NCBI RefSeq assembly: GCF_014189455.1
Contig: NZ_CP050296.1
Location: 6,568,001 to 6,632,000, forward strand
Source of the DNA: Mesorhizobium huakuii
GTDB taxonomy: Bacteria > Pseudomonadota > Alphaproteobacteria > Rhizobiales > Rhizobiaceae
Direction of reading: 5' to 3'
Length of the DNA: 64,000 nucleotides
Below, piece after piece: positions 55,046-64,000 of the stretch. Numbering within the stretch: the first letter of the stretch is position 1; every line of letters begins with the position of its first letter. Below the pieces are notes generated by a model that had not been told where the DNA came from, did no database searches, and saw only the letters and a list, made by a program, of their open reading frames with translations. The position numbers and the translations under genes are program-made.

Positions 55046-57514
55046 TCAGCCCTTGCGGGGCAGTTGCGGGACCAGGCTGCGCTTGCCGCCGTCCTTGCCC
55101 TTGGGCTCGGGCTTCTGCGCCACGATCTTCTTCGCGGCAGGCTTCTTGGCCACGGCCTTGGGCGGCTTCGGCGCGTCTTCCGGCTCTTCCTTCTTCGGCT
55201 TCACCGGCGCCTCGTCGGCCAGCGATCTGAGTTTCAGGCCGGTCTCGCCGGTTTCCTTCTTCTCGACGGTGACGCGCACCGTGCCGCCCTTCTTGAGCTT
55301 GCCGAACAGCACCTCGTCGGCCAACGGCTTCTTGATGTGCTCCTGGATCACACGGCCGAGCGGCCGCGCGCCCATGCGCTCGTCATAGCCCTTGTCGGCG
55401 AGCCAAGCGATCGCATCCGGCGACAGGTCGAAGGTGACGCCACGCTCGGAGAGCTGCGCCTCGAGCTGCATGACGAACTTCTGCACCACCTGATGGATGA
55501 CCGGCACCGGCAGCGAGCCGAACGGGATGATCGCATCGAGACGGTTGCGGAACTCCGGCGTGAACAGCCGGTTGATCGCCTCGACATCGTCGCCTTCGCG
55601 CTTGGTCGAACCGAAACCGATCGCCGCGCGCTGCGCATCGGATGCGCCCGCATTGGTGGTCATGATCAGGATGACATTGCGGAAGTCGATCTGCTTGCCG
55701 TTGTGGTCGGTCAGCTTGCCGTGGTCCATCACCTGCAACAGGATGTTGAACAGGTCCGGATGTGCCTTCTCGACCTCGTCCAGCAACAGCACGCAGTGCG
55801 GATGCTGGTCGACACCGTCGGTCAACAGGCCGCCCTGGTCGAATCCGACATAGCCGGGAGGCGCGCCGATCAGCCGCGAAACGGTGTGGCGTTCCATATA
55901 CTCCGACATGTCGAAGCGGATCAGCTCGACGCCAAGCGAGGCGGCGAGTTGCTTGGCGACTTCGGTCTTGCCGACGCCGGTCGGACCCGAGAACAGATAC
56001 GAGCCGATCGGCTTTTCCGGTTCGCGCAGGCCGGCACGGGCCAGCTTGATCGCCGAGGTCAGCGCGGTGATCGCGGTGTCCTGACCATAGACGACGCGCT
56101 TCAGCTCGATGTCGAGGCCCTGCAGCACCTTCTCGTCATCGGCCGAAACCGTCTTCGGCGGAATGCGCGCCATGGTGGCGATCGTTGCCTCGATCTCCTT
56201 GATACCAATGGTCTTCTTGCGCTTGGCTTCCGGCACGAGCATCTGCGAGGCGCCGGTCTCGTCGATCACGTCGATCGCCTTGTCCGGCAGCTTGCGGTCG
56301 TTGATGTAGCGCGCCGACAGTTCCACCGAAGCCTTGATCGCCTCGTTGGTGAACTTCACCTTGTGGAATTCCTCATAATAGGGCTTGAGGCCCTTCATGA
56401 TCTCGATGGCGTCCTCGATGGTCGGCTCGTTGACGTCGATCTTCTGGAAGCGCCGCACCAGAGCGCGATCCTTCTCGAAGAACTGGCGGAATTCCTTGTA
56501 GGTGGTCGAGCCGATGCAGCGGATCGCACCCGACGACAAGGCCGGCTTCAACAGGTTCGACGCGTCCATGGCGCCGCCTGATGTCGCACCCGCACCGATC
56601 ACCGTGTGGATCTCATCGATGAACAGAACCGCGCCGGGATAGTCCTCGAGTTCCTTGACGACCTGCTTCAGCCGTTCCTCGAAATCGCCGCGGTAGCGCG
56701 TGCCGGCCAGCAACGTGCCCATGTCGAGCGCGAAGATGGTGGCGTTGTGCAGCACCTCGGGAACGTCGCCCTCGACAATGCGCTTGGCCAAGCCTTCAGC
56801 GATCGCCGTCTTGCCGACGCCGGGATCACCCACATAGAGCGGGTTGTTCTTGGAGCGGCGACACAGCACCTGGATGGTGCGGTTGATCTCCGACTCGCGG
56901 CCGATCAGCGGATCGATCTTGCCGGCCTTGGCCTTGTTGTTGAGGTTGACGCAATAAGCCGTCAGCGCATCCTGCTGCTGCTTTTTCTTGCCGCCTTCCT
57001 CTTGCGGCTCGGCGCCGTTCTGGCCGCCCTGCTCGTCATCGGCGCCGCGCGGCGAACGCGTCTCCGACGCACCGGGGCGCTTGGCGATGCCGTGCGAGAT
57101 GTAGTTGACCGCGTCGTAGCGGGTCATCTGCTGTTCCTGCAGGAAATAGGCGGCGTGGCTCTCGCGCTCGGCGAAGATCGCGACGAGCACATTGGCGCCC
57201 GAGACTTCCTCACGGCCAGACGACTGCACATGGATCACCGCGCGCTGGATGACGCGCTGGAAGCCGGCGGTCGGCTTGGAATCCTCATCGTAGCCGGTGA
57301 CGAGATTGTCGAGCTCGGTGTCGATATAGGTGAGAACAGTGTGCTTGAGCTCATCGAGATCGACATTGCAGGCGCGCATGACGGCGGCCGCCTCAGTGTC
57401 GTCGATCAACGCGAGCAGCAGGTGTTCAAGGGTTGCGTATTCGTGGTGCCGCTCATTGGCGAGCGTCAGCGCCTGGTGAAGCGCCTTTTCCAGGCCTTGG
57501 GAGAAAGCCGGCAT
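55046..57514 (-). CDS. clpA: ATP-dependent Clp protease ATP-binding subunit ClpA
   Basis: This AAA+ unfoldase feeds ClpP. The 822-residue protein has the N-terminal Clp repeat domain (about 1-145), a charged linker rich in Gly/Gln ([23 protein letters not shown], 155-180), D1 with Walker [14 protein letters not shown] near 225, and D2 with [13 protein letters not shown] near 505. The tyrosine pore loops are in each. After the D2 C-terminal domain a Lys/Pro/Ala-rich tail of about 45 residues ([14 protein letters not shown]) extends the protein. clpS lies directly upstream. Confidence 0.98.
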   Translation of the reverse strand: MPAFSQGLEKALHQALTLANERHHEYATLEHLLLALIDDTEAAAVMRACNVDLDELKHTVLTYIDTELDNLVTGYDEDSKPTAGFQRVIQRAVIHVQSSGREEVSGANVLVAIFAERESHAAYFLQEQQMTRYDAVNYISHGIAKRPGASETRSPRGADDEQGGQNGAEPQEEGGKKKQQQDALTAYCVNLNNKAKAGKIDPLIGRESEINRTIQVLCRRSKNNPLYVGDPGVGKTAIAEGLAKRIVEGDVPEVLHNATIFALDMGTLLAGTRYRGDFEERLKQVVKELEDYPGAVLFIDEIHTVIGAGATSGGAMDASNLLKPALSSGAIRCIGSTTYKEFRQFFEKDRALVRRFQKIDVNEPTIEDAIEIMKGLKPYYEEFHKVKFTNEAIKASVELSARYINDRKLPDKAIDVIDETGASQMLVPEAKRKKTIGIKEIEATIATMARIPPKTVSADDEKVLQGLDIELKRVVYGQDTAITALTSAIKLARAGLREPEKPIGSYLFSGPTGVGKTEVAKQLAASLGVELIRFDMSEYMERHTVSRLIGAPPGYVGFDQGGLLTDGVDQHPHCVLLLDEVEKAHPDLFNILLQVMDHGKLTDHNGKQIDFRNVILIMTTNAGASDAQRAAIGFGSTKREGDDVEAINRLFTPEFRNRLDAIIPFGSLPVPVIHQVVQKFVMQLEAQLSERGVTFDLSPDAIAWLADKGYDERMGARPLGRVIQEHIKKPLADEVLFGKLKKGGTVRVTVEKKETGETGLKLRSLADEAPVKPKKEEPEDAPKPPKAVAKKPAAKKIVAQKPEPKGKDGGKRSLVPQLPRKG

Positions 57515-57520
57515 GTTACC

Positions 57521-57850
57521 TCACTTCTTCTCCATCACGCATTGCAGCGGATGCTGATTCTGTCGGGCGAAATCCATGACCTGAGACACTTTGGTCTCGG
57601 CCACCTCGAATGTATAGACCCCGCACTCGCCCACTCCATGATTGTGAACATGAAGCATGATGCGTGTGGCGGCTTCGCGGTCCTTCTGGAAAAAACGCTC
57701 CAGCACGTGAACCACGAACTCCATCGGAGTGTAGTCGTCGTTGAGGATGAGGACCCGGTAAAGGCTGGGCTTCTTGGTTTTGGTTTTGGTGCGCGTGATG
57801 ACGGCCGTCCCGCGGCCGGCTTCATTGCCGTCGCCGCTGCCGTTTTGCAT
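57521..57850 (-). CDS. clpS: ATP-dependent Clp protease adaptor ClpS
   Basis: This N-degron recognition adaptor delivers substrates to ClpA. The 109-residue product starts at ATG 57850 ([17 protein letters not shown]); an upstream ATG at 57916 adds 22 residues that do not look like the family. The core is [24 protein letters not shown] near residue 35-60, with the C-terminal [22 protein letters not shown]. It is six bases upstream of clpA, the standard operon. Rhizobia often have a second ClpS; whether one exists elsewhere is not visible. Confidence 0.96.
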   Translation of the reverse strand: MQNGSGDGNEAGRGTAVITRTKTKTKKPSLYRVLILNDDYTPMEFVVHVLERFFQKDREAATRIMLHVHNHGVGECGVYTFEVAETKVSQVMDFARQNQHPLQCVMEKK

Positions 57851-58050
57851 CCGCGCCACTTGTCTCGTGGCAGTCAAACCGATCGTCACGTAATCCTGCC
57901 TCTTTCGAATCCTCATGCGAGTTCGACATGTAGGTGTTCGATGGACGATTTTAAGCCCTTCTGGTTAGCTGACAATATGGCTAGGTGACCAACTTGGCGG
58001 ATTTTCGCAATCGTGAAGCGCAACGCGGCTCCAGATCGGAAATTGGCATG

Positions 58051-58082
58051 AAAAAACCCGGCCGCGTTTCCGCGACCGGGTT
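58051..58082 (-). terminator. Intrinsic terminator of the phasin gene
   Basis: A hairpin with stem ACCCGGCCGCG / CGCGACCGGGT (one mismatch) spans about 58056-58082. On the minus strand it is followed by six T (58051-58056). It lies about 45 bases after the phasin stop. Confidence 0.8.
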
Positions 58083-58126
58083 CTGTCCCGGGCCCAAAGG
58101 GCCGAATCTGAAACTGTCGGGCGAAA

Positions 58127-58456
58127 TTACTTCGCCTTGGCAACGATCGATCCGAACGGCTTATAGGCTTCCTTGGCGAGTTCGGCATAGAGGTCGCCGA
58201 TCTTGGTGGCCTCGGCGACGAACGCCTCGTAGGACTGCTTGGCATAATCGGACTGAATCTCGATCGCCTTGTCCAGCGACTTGGCCGAAAACAGCTTCTC
58301 GACGGCGGCGCTGCCAGCCTCAAAGCTCTTCTTGGTGTATTCACCGGCCTCAGTGGCGATCGCCTGGGCGCCCTTGGAGAGCGAAGCGAAGCTCTTCAAT
58401 CCGGTGTCGGCGAATTCCTTGCCGTATTTGCTGAAGTCCTCATAGGTCTGGGTCAT
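58127..58456 (-). CDS. Phasin family protein
   Basis: This small amphipathic alpha-helical protein (109 residues) coats polyhydroxyalkanoate granules. The Phasin_2-type wording is EDFSKYGKEFADTGLKSFASLSKGAQAIATEAGEYTKKSFE followed by SLDKAIEIQSDYAKQSYEAFVAEATKIGDLYAELA, with a positively charged C-terminus. There are no cysteines or membrane helices. Its promoter region (58502-58545) carries two matching palindromes. It ends in a strong terminator, so it is a single-gene unit. PHA binding is inferred from the family. Confidence 0.92.
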   Translation of the reverse strand: MTQTYEDFSKYGKEFADTGLKSFASLSKGAQAIATEAGEYTKKSFEAGSAAVEKLFSAKSLDKAIEIQSDYAKQSYEAFVAEATKIGDLYAELAKEAYKPFGSIVAKAK

Positions 58457-58501
58457 TTCGCGATTCCCTTGACGGTTGAGGCGTCCTTCTTCGGGGCGCC
58501 C

Positions 58502-58516
58502 TTGTGCAATGCACTA
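58502..58516. promoter_or_regulatory. Palindrome TTGTGC-AAT-GCACTA over the phasin start site
   Basis: This near-perfect palindrome of TTGTGC-N3-GCACWA form lies just downstream of the -10 box and covers the position where transcription of the phasin gene should begin. The same word recurs 22 bases away at 58524. Confidence 0.65.
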
Positions 58517-58517
58517 G

Positions 58518-58545
58518 AGTATATTGTGCGCCGCACAAAAGTCAA
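58518..58545 (-). promoter_or_regulatory. Sigma-70-type promoter of the phasin gene
   Basis: On the minus strand TTGACT (58545-58540) and TATACT (58523-58518) are separated by 16 bases, one short of the ideal spacing. The phasin ATG is 62 bases downstream. The spacer is filled almost exactly by a palindrome. Confidence 0.75.
58524..58538. promoter_or_regulatory. Palindrome TTGTGC-GCC-GCACAA inside the promoter spacer
   Basis: This perfect inverted repeat of six-base arms around a three-base centre lies inside the -35/-10 spacer of the phasin promoter. Its position implies a repressor; a PhaR-type PHA regulator is the natural candidate but is not encoded here. Confidence 0.7.
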
Positions 58546-58742
58546 CATTTCGCCGGCGTGCGGAGCCCCGCCTGCGCAGGCAATGGCTAAAAATCAAATA
58601 AAGTGCGTTTCAAGCCCGAAGAAAATGGTGAACGCGGCGGTTACCATAAACGGATTGGTAACGCTGCCCCGCTAGTTTGGCTGGAAGTGAGGCAGGACCC
58701 TTTGCCGCCTCCAACGCAACGAAGAATTCAAGGGAAATATCA

Positions 58743-60182
58743 GTGCGTAAGGCGTTGTTGGGCATCGTTTCCAAATCCACCTCCCCTCTCAAAGCGATCA
58801 TGGTCTTCGCCCTGGCGTTGACGTTCGTTTGCGCCGACGTTGCCTCCTCACTGGCAGCGCGGCAGGCAGCTATTGTCGTGGACGCCAAGACGGGCAAGGT
58901 GCTGTATTCCGTGGATGCCAATGGCAGGCGCTATCCGGCGTCGCTGACCAAGATGATGACGCTTTATCTGACCTTCGAAGCCATGGCGAAGGGCAAGATC
59001 AGCAGGAATTCGCCGGTCGTGTTTTCGGCTCACGCCTCCGCCGAGGCGCCGACGAAACTCGGCGTGAAGCCGGGCGGTTCGGTCACGGTCGAAACCGCGA
59101 TCCTGTCGATCGTCACCAAGTCTGCGAACGACTCGGCCACCGCGCTCGGCGAAATGCTTGGCGGCGATGAAACGACTTTTGCCCGCATGATGACCGCCAA
59201 GGCGCGGCAGCTCGGCATGAACGGCACCGTCTTCCGCAATGCCAACGGCCTGCCCGACCCCGGCCAGTTCACCACCGCGCGCGATATGGCGACGCTCGGC
59301 ATCGCGCTCAGAGAGCATTTTCCCCAGTACTATGGTTATTTCTCGCAGCGCTCCTTTCTCTACGGACGCCAGCGCATCAACGGCCACAACCGTCTGCTCG
59401 GCCGCATCAAGGGCGTCGACGGCATCAAGACCGGCTATACCCGCGCCTCCGGCTTCAACCTTGTTTCGTCCGTATCCGACGGCAACCGCCGCCTTGTTGC
59501 CGTTGTCATGGGCGGCACGTCGGGTGGCAGCCGCGACAACCAGATGGCATCGCTGATCAACACCTACATGCCGAGGGCCTCGACCCGCGGCGGCGGCGAT
59601 CTGGTTGCCAAGGCCGACAGCAGCAACCCGATCAAGGCCCTTGCCAAGGTTCTCCTGCCCAAGCACGACGCGCCGACCCCGGACGACAAGCCGGTGGCGG
59701 TGGCCAGCGCCGACGACACATCCGTTGCCGAAGACGCGACTGTTGCGCAGGGTGATGACGAAGAGAGCGCCGAGGCCGAAGCACCCAAACTGGTTGTCCC
59801 GGCAAAGAAGGTGAAGACGGTCATTGTCGCCGCGCCCAAGGTCGCCACGGCACAGGTCGTGGCCGCCTATGCCGAGCCGGCACCGGCTGCCGAGCCGACG
59901 CCGACCGTCGATCCGGTCAACACCGCTTCGGTGCCGTCGGGCTGGGCGATCCAGGTTGCGTCCTCGCCAAAACAGTCGGAAGCCCAGGCATTCCTCGACA
60001 AGACCACCAAGCAGGCGCCGAAGGTGCTGGCGGCTGCCGCCGGCTTCACCGTCGCCTTCGACAAGGACGGCGTCACCTATTACCGCGCCCGCTTCGGCGG
60101 CTTTGGTTCGAAGGACGCCGCCTGGAAGGCCTGCACCGCTTTGAAGAAGAAGAAAATCGAGTGCTTCGCCGTCCAGCAGTAG
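58743..60182 (+). CDS. D-alanyl-D-alanine carboxypeptidase (DacF/PBP5-6 type) with C-terminal SPOR domain
   Basis: This secreted low-molecular-weight penicillin-binding protein trims peptidoglycan stem peptides. GTG 58743 gives a 479-residue product with a basic N-terminus and signal peptide (VRKALLGIVSKSTSPLKAIMVFALALTFVCADVASSLA). The active-site motifs are SLTK near residue 68, SAN near 130 and KTGYT near 235. A Pro/Ala/Glu-rich linker follows, and then a C-terminal SPOR domain (GWAIQVASSPKQSEAQAFLDKT..., FGGFGSKDAAW) that may target septal peptidoglycan. It is divergent from the phasin gene. Confidence 0.93.
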   Translation: MRKALLGIVSKSTSPLKAIMVFALALTFVCADVASSLAARQAAIVVDAKTGKVLYSVDANGRRYPASLTKMMTLYLTFEAMAKGKISRNSPVVFSAHASAEAPTKLGVKPGGSVTVETAILSIVTKSANDSATALGEMLGGDETTFARMMTAKARQLGMNGTVFRNANGLPDPGQFTTARDMATLGIALREHFPQYYGYFSQRSFLYGRQRINGHNRLLGRIKGVDGIKTGYTRASGFNLVSSVSDGNRRLVAVVMGGTSGGSRDNQMASLINTYMPRASTRGGGDLVAKADSSNPIKALAKVLLPKHDAPTPDDKPVAVASADDTSVAEDATVAQGDDEESAEAEAPKLVVPAKKVKTVIVAAPKVATAQVVAAYAEPAPAAEPTPTVDPVNTASVPSGWAIQVASSPKQSEAQAFLDKTTKQAPKVLAAAAGFTVAFDKDGVTYYRARFGGFGSKDAAWKACTALKKKKIECFAVQQ

Positions 60183-60228
60183 GACGGCGTGGAAGCGATC
60201 TCCCGGAAAAATTCTGCGTCGAAGGAGA

Positions 60229-60930
60229 CTAGTTGTGATTGGAGAGCAAGACGTCCTTGGCTTCGTTGATTCGCGCCGCCAGGAAAGACGTGCCGCCGAT
60301 ATCGGGGTGCAGGCGCTGCATCAAGCGGCGGTGCGCCTTGCGGACATCCGCCGCGGCGGCCCCCGCTTCAAGACCAAGGACCTTGTAGGCCTCCTCCTTA
60401 GTCATGGCGCCCGAACCTGGCGCAACACCCAGCCCTTCGCCACCGTTCGTCTCAGTGTTTTTGCGCCAGACGGGAAATCTGCCGTCAAGATACGTCTCTA
60501 GCAACTGGCGGCTCTCCGCGTCGCCGGAGAGTTCGCGGTAGAGATGCTGCAGCTCCGCAAGGCCCATCGCGCCAAGCATCTTGCCATCATGGCGACCGGC
60601 CAGGACCAGTCCTTCGAGGCCGCCCGTATTGTGATCCAGCTCCATTTCGAGCGCTGCCGTCCGCACCGTTGAGCGTTTTCCCGACGCCGGCCTGACATCG
60701 GGCCGGTTCGCGCGCGTTGCGGCGTACCAGCCGATCGCCACGAACAGCATGATGCCGCCGATTCCGCTTCGACCAACCAGAAGCACGGCGCCGCCCACCA
60801 GCGCCAGCAAGATCGGCCCGAGTGTTCTCATCCCGCTTGCAAGCCGGGCCGGATCAGCCCGCAAAAAGGCCGAGGCTACGCCCATGAGCACCAGCAGCAA
60901 TGCGACCAGACCGATAATTGCGCCTAACAT
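60229..60930 (-). CDS. Membrane-anchored DnaJ-domain protein
   Basis: The 233-residue protein has two or three hydrophobic segments in the first 75 residues. A middle part (RTAALEMELDHNTGGLEGLVLAGRHDG) is shared with rhizobial DnaJ-like membrane proteins. A C-terminal J-domain of about 55 residues starts at TKEEAYKVLGLEAGAAAADVRKAHRRLMQRLHPDIGG, with the HPD tripeptide intact. The J-domain at the C-terminus resembles the TIM14/Pam18 arrangement. Presumably it recruits DnaK to the membrane; the client is unknown. Confidence 0.85.
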   Translation of the reverse strand: MLGAIIGLVALLLVLMGVASAFLRADPARLASGMRTLGPILLALVGGAVLLVGRSGIGGIMLFVAIGWYAATRANRPDVRPASGKRSTVRTAALEMELDHNTGGLEGLVLAGRHDGKMLGAMGLAELQHLYRELSGDAESRQLLETYLDGRFPVWRKNTETNGGEGLGVAPGSGAMTKEEAYKVLGLEAGAAAADVRKAHRRLMQRLHPDIGGTSFLAARINEAKDVLLSNHN

Positions 60931-61205
60931 TTCCCACCGCCCCGCAGATACCCTGTCCGTTTGGACAGCCGCGTGATGCCAACAAACACTTTTTCTGCGC
61001 CGGAATGATGGCCTTCACCCGGACAGGAAGAGGATCGCCGTGGGGGATGGCTCTCCAACCCCGCTGTCCTTGTCGGCTTCGACAGCTTTTCATTGCGCAT
61101 GGATTTCAAGATGTGGCGTTGTCGAGCCGCTTGCAAGTCCAGCGCGGAGCAAGATGGAGGGCCAGAAAGCCCACGTCAAAACAGGCAACGCGTCCGCGCG
61201 ATGGC

Positions 61206-61643
61206 CTACAGCAAGCCGAGATCGGCAAGCTCGCGCCTGAGTTTCGGCGGCATCTCGACCAGCCCGGCCTTGCCCTTGCCGAGATCGGTCGGCGCATCCG
61301 ACGGTTTCAGATAGCGCCAGCCCTGGAAAGCCCGGCGCGGCTGCCAGTCGGTGCGCACGACTTGCGGATCGAGCATCAGGTGGCAGCGGCCGATGCCCTC
61401 GTCGTCGGTGAACGGCCGGATCTCGGTGATCAGCTGGCGGCATTGCACATTGCCCTTGATCACCCAGTAGAGCGACCCGCCATCGGTGATTTCGGCACCG
61501 CGCGTCGGCACCATGCGGGTGGTGTGCCAGTGTTCGGCAGGTTCCCCGGCGCGGCGCCGTTCGTCGAGACGGAACTCGATCCATTCCTCGAGATCCTCGA
61601 CGCTGTCGCAGCCGACGCACAGTTTTAGGAGATTGAGAGCCAT
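61206..61643 (-). CDS. DUF1489 family protein
   Basis: This 145-residue conserved alphaproteobacterial protein of unknown function has the wording ALNLLKLCVGCDSVEDLEEWI at the N-terminus, GGSLYWVIKGNVQCRQLI near residue 57 and AFQGWRYLKPSDAPTDLG near 110. There are no signal peptide or membrane segments. Cysteines in CVGC and QC could bind metal, but this is not established. It is followed by a 275-base gap at 60931-61205 in which I see no gene. Confidence 0.9.
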   Translation of the reverse strand: MALNLLKLCVGCDSVEDLEEWIEFRLDERRRAGEPAEHWHTTRMVPTRGAEITDGGSLYWVIKGNVQCRQLITEIRPFTDDEGIGRCHLMLDPQVVRTDWQPRRAFQGWRYLKPSDAPTDLGKGKAGLVEMPPKLRRELADLGLL

Positions 61644-61713
61644 TCGCTAAGGTTAGTCCGGAGCGCCGGGACGTCAACGGCCTGAAGGACTTCTCCACAG
61701 TGCCAAGCGTTGC

Positions 61714-63116
61714 TCAGCACTCCACGACATTGACGGCGAGCCCACCAAGGCTGGTTTCCTTGTACTTCTCGTTCATATCGAGGCCGGTCTGGCGCATGGT
61801 CTCGATCGCCGCGTCGAGAGGCACGAAGTGGACGCCGTCGCCCTTGATTGCCAGTGAGGCGGCCGTTACCGCCTTGACCGCGCCGAGTGCATTGCGCTCG
61901 ATGCACGGCACCTGGACCAGCCCGCCCACCGGATCGCAGGTCATGCCGAGATGGTGTTCGAGGGCGATCTCGGCGGCATTCTCGACCTGCATGGGCGTGC
62001 CGCCCATAACGGCGCACAGGCCGGCCGCGCCATCGCCGAGGCGGAACCGACCTCGCCCTGGCAGCCGACCTCGGCGCCCGAAATCGAGGCATTGGTCTTG
62101 ATGATGCCGCCGACGGCGGCCGCCGTCAGCAGGAAGTCGCGGATGCTGGGCTGATCAGCCTCGGGGTGGAAATGCAGCCAGTAGCGCAGCACCGCAGGCA
62201 GCGTGCCGGCGGCCCCATTGGTCGGCGCGGTGACAACGCGGCCGCCGGCGGCATTCTCCTCATTGACCGCCATGGCATAGATCGACAGCCAGTCATTGGC
62301 GAGCAGCGGATTTGGCCGGTTCTGCTGCCACTGTTCCTGCAGCTTGTCGTGGAGTTGCCGTGCCCGGCGGCGCACCTTCAACCCGCCCGGCATGATGCCG
62401 TCCTGCGACAGGCCGCGGTCGATGCAGCTCTTCATGGCACCCCAGATGGCGTCAAGGCCGGCGTCGAGCTCCTCGCGCGACATCTGGGTTTCCTCGTTGA
62501 CGCGCTTCATCTCGGCAATGGAAAGGCCGCTCTTGTCCGCCATCTTCAGCATCTCAACGGCGTTCTTGAAGGGATACGGCACCTTCTTGCCTTCGGTCGT
62601 GACCGAGCCCTTGGCCTTCATCCGCTGCAGCTCTTCTTCCGAAACCACGAAGCCGCCGCCGATCGAATAGTAGATGCGCTTGAGCAGCAGGCGGTCACCG
62701 GCATCGTAGGCATAGAACGCCATGCCGTTGGCGTGACCGGTGAGCGGTGTCTTGCGGTCGAGCACCAGATCGGCGGCCGGGTCAAAGCGATAGGATGGAT
62801 GGCCCGGCGGCGTGAGCCGCTTTTCCAAGGCAATGCGCGCGGCGACGCCATCGGCCCGATCCGGGTCGACGGTCTGCGGCGTCAGGCCGGCAAGACCAAG
62901 CACCACTGCGCGATCCGAGCCATGGCCAATGCCGGTATAGGCGAGCGACCCGTGCAGGCTAGCGCCGACGCGATCCACCGCGACACCGGCCGGTCGCGGC
63001 CAGTCGCCATTGAGGACTTCGTCGAGGAAACGGGCGGCCGCCGTCATCGGCCCCATCGTGTGCGAGCTGGAGGGGCCGATACCGATCTTGAACAGGTCGA
63101 AAACCGAAAGGAACAC
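61714..63116 (-). CDS. sdaA: L-serine ammonia-lyase (serine dehydratase), apparent -1 frameshift near 62025-62030
   Basis: This iron-sulfur serine dehydratase converts serine to pyruvate and ammonia. The start is GTG 63116 because AGGAG lies five bases upstream and the product then begins [24 protein letters not shown]. An upstream in-frame ATG at 63134 has no ribosome site. The first frame reads to the cluster Cys in [13 protein letters not shown]. The second carries [39 protein letters not shown] and the C-terminus. Restoring one G in GCGCGG (GCGGCGG) gives a 467-residue protein of normal length. A sequence error is the likely cause. Confidence 0.92.
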
Positions 63117-63303
63117 GCTGTCTCCTGGAGTCACGTCGAGGACTACATATAGGAATTCCCGCGATGTTTCCGCTCTTTTGACAATCGCGGCGCAGCACCT
63201 GCCGACCTTGTTTGCTCCGGCAGCGACATTGATTGCCGGACCGTCGGGGCGCGGCTATTCTTTGCGTGACGCACCAGCGCGGTTTGCGGTTGCGGAGGGG
63301 GAC

Positions 63304-64000
63304 ATGATGCTCGTGTTGAATGCCAGGCCGAAACCAGTGCATATCGACCCTAAGAAGACCGCCGTGGTCGTCGTCGACATGCAGAACGCCTTTGTCTCGG
63401 CGGGCGGCATGTTCGACCTCGCGGGCATCGACATTTCGGGCGCGGCGCCGGCCATCGAGGCCAACAAGCGCCTGCTTGGCGTGGCCCGCGAGAACGGCGT
63501 GCCGGTGATTTACCTCCAGATGTCCTACCGGCCTGACCTCAGCGACGCGGGAGACCCCTCCTCGCCGAACTATCAAAAGGAATTGGGCATGGTGCTGATG
63601 CGTGAGCGCCCGGAGCTGCGCGGCAGGCTGTTGATCGACGACAGTTGGGATTGGCGGATCGTCGACGCATTGAAGCCCGAGCCCGGCGACCAGGTCATCC
63701 GCAAGTCGCGCTACAGCGGCTTTTGCAACACCGGCCTGGAAGCGTATCTGCGTGCCCGGGAAATCCGCTATCTCCTGTTCACCGGGGTCGCCACCAACAT
63801 CTGCGTCGATGCGACCGCGCGCGACGCCTACATGCTGGAATTCTGGCCCATCCTGATCGAGGACGCGATCAACCATTCCGGTCCGGACTTCAATCGCCAA
63901 TCGACATTGTGGAATTTCGAGAACGCCCTGGGATGGGTCACCAGGACAGACATGGTCGTCGAAGCCTTGCAAATGCAAGCCGCCGAACCCTTGCTGACAT
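63304..64000 (+). CDS. Isochorismatase-family cysteine hydrolase, RutB-like, cut by the window end
   Basis: About 232 codons are visible from ATG 63304 (ribosome site GGAGGGGG two bases upstream; ATG 63307 is an alternative). The fold is that of cysteine amidohydrolases. The catalytic Asp is in VVVVDMQNAF near residue 24, the Lys in VIRKSRYSGFCNTGLEAYL near 135-140 and the Cys in FTGVATNICVDATARDA near 165. The phrase RYSGFCNT and the overall length match RutB, which releases carbamate from (Z)-3-ureidoacrylate in pyrimidine degradation. No other rut gene is within the window. Confidence 0.85.
   Translation, partial: MMLVLNARPKPVHIDPKKTAVVVVDMQNAFVSAGGMFDLAGIDISGAAPAIEANKRLLGVARENGVPVIYLQMSYRPDLSDAGDPSSPNYQKELGMVLMRERPELRGRLLIDDSWDWRIVDALKPEPGDQVIRKSRYSGFCNTGLEAYLRAREIRYLLFTGVATNICVDATARDAYMLEFWPILIEDAINHSGPDFNRQSTLWNFENALGWVTRTDMVVEALQMQAAEPLLT

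Noticed and set aside
55064..56581. A 505-codon open frame antisense to clpA
   Set aside because: ClpA is certain; this is a shadow frame.

Overview
The window is high-GC chromosomal DNA from an alphaproteobacterium of the order Hyphomicrobiales (Rhizobiales). Protein wording and gene order point to Mesorhizobium or a close Phyllobacteriaceae relative. Supporting signs are the rpsB-tsf-pyrH-frr-uppS-cdsA-rseP-bamA-lpxD-fabZ-lpxA-lpxI-lpxB chain running toward gltA and gltX, the ppiD-trpD-trpC-moaC-moeA and lexA-comEC blocks, an EipB (DUF1849) protein, DUF1489, a phasin, and an alphaproteobacterial GAAC-N7-GAAC SOS box upstream of lexA. The organism is inferred from protein families and synteny only.

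Layout. 1-8248: a peptide-utilisation cluster on the minus strand (cut ATP-binding subunit, two Opp/Dpp permeases, binding protein, proline iminopeptidase-like hydrolase, M17 leucyl aminopeptidase), with a divergent LysR regulator. 8249-10680: an NCS1 nucleobase transporter and a DUF1697 gene, separated by a 28-bp perfect inverted repeat. 10708-15324: pyrG, an L,D-transpeptidase, secG and tpiA on the minus strand. 15468-20873: ppiD-trpD-trpC-moaC-moeA on the plus strand, almost without gaps. 20919-26664: a tryptophan catabolic module (alpha/beta-hydrolase kynurenine formamidase, anthranilate/benzoate-CoA ligase, kynA, kynU, GntR regulator). 27046-33272: lexA, comEC, gltX, gltA.

33304-44588 holds the long minus-strand envelope and lipid A chain (lpxB, lpxI, lpxA, fabZ, lpxD, bamA, rseP, cdsA, uppS, frr, pyrH). 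44733-47954 is a small accessory insert (aldo/keto reductase, two NTF2-like proteins, LysR regulator) that splits pyrH from tsf-rpsB. 47968-49780 is tsf and rpsB. The rest is mixed housekeeping: LysE exporter, DUF4031, EipB, RidA, a glycerophosphodiesterase, a FemAB-like protein, a HIT protein, clpA-clpS, a phasin, a DacF-type carboxypeptidase with a SPOR domain, a DnaJ-domain membrane protein, DUF1489, L-serine dehydratase, and a RutB-like amidohydrolase cut by the window end.

Two themes deserve attention. First, eight genes carry a single-base frameshift (M17 aminopeptidase, DUF1697, kynU, lexA, comEC, the second LysR, rpsB, sdaA). Adding or removing one base restores a full-length family member in every case. 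Four of the eight share one signature, GCGGCGG read as GCGCGG. rpsB is essential, so most or all are probably consensus errors rather than pseudogenes. Second, the clearest regulatory architecture is at the phasin gene, where two TTGTGC-N3-GCACWA palindromes sit in the -35/-10 spacer and over the expected start site. I see no tRNA or rRNA gene, CRISPR array, transposase, prophage or symbiosis gene.
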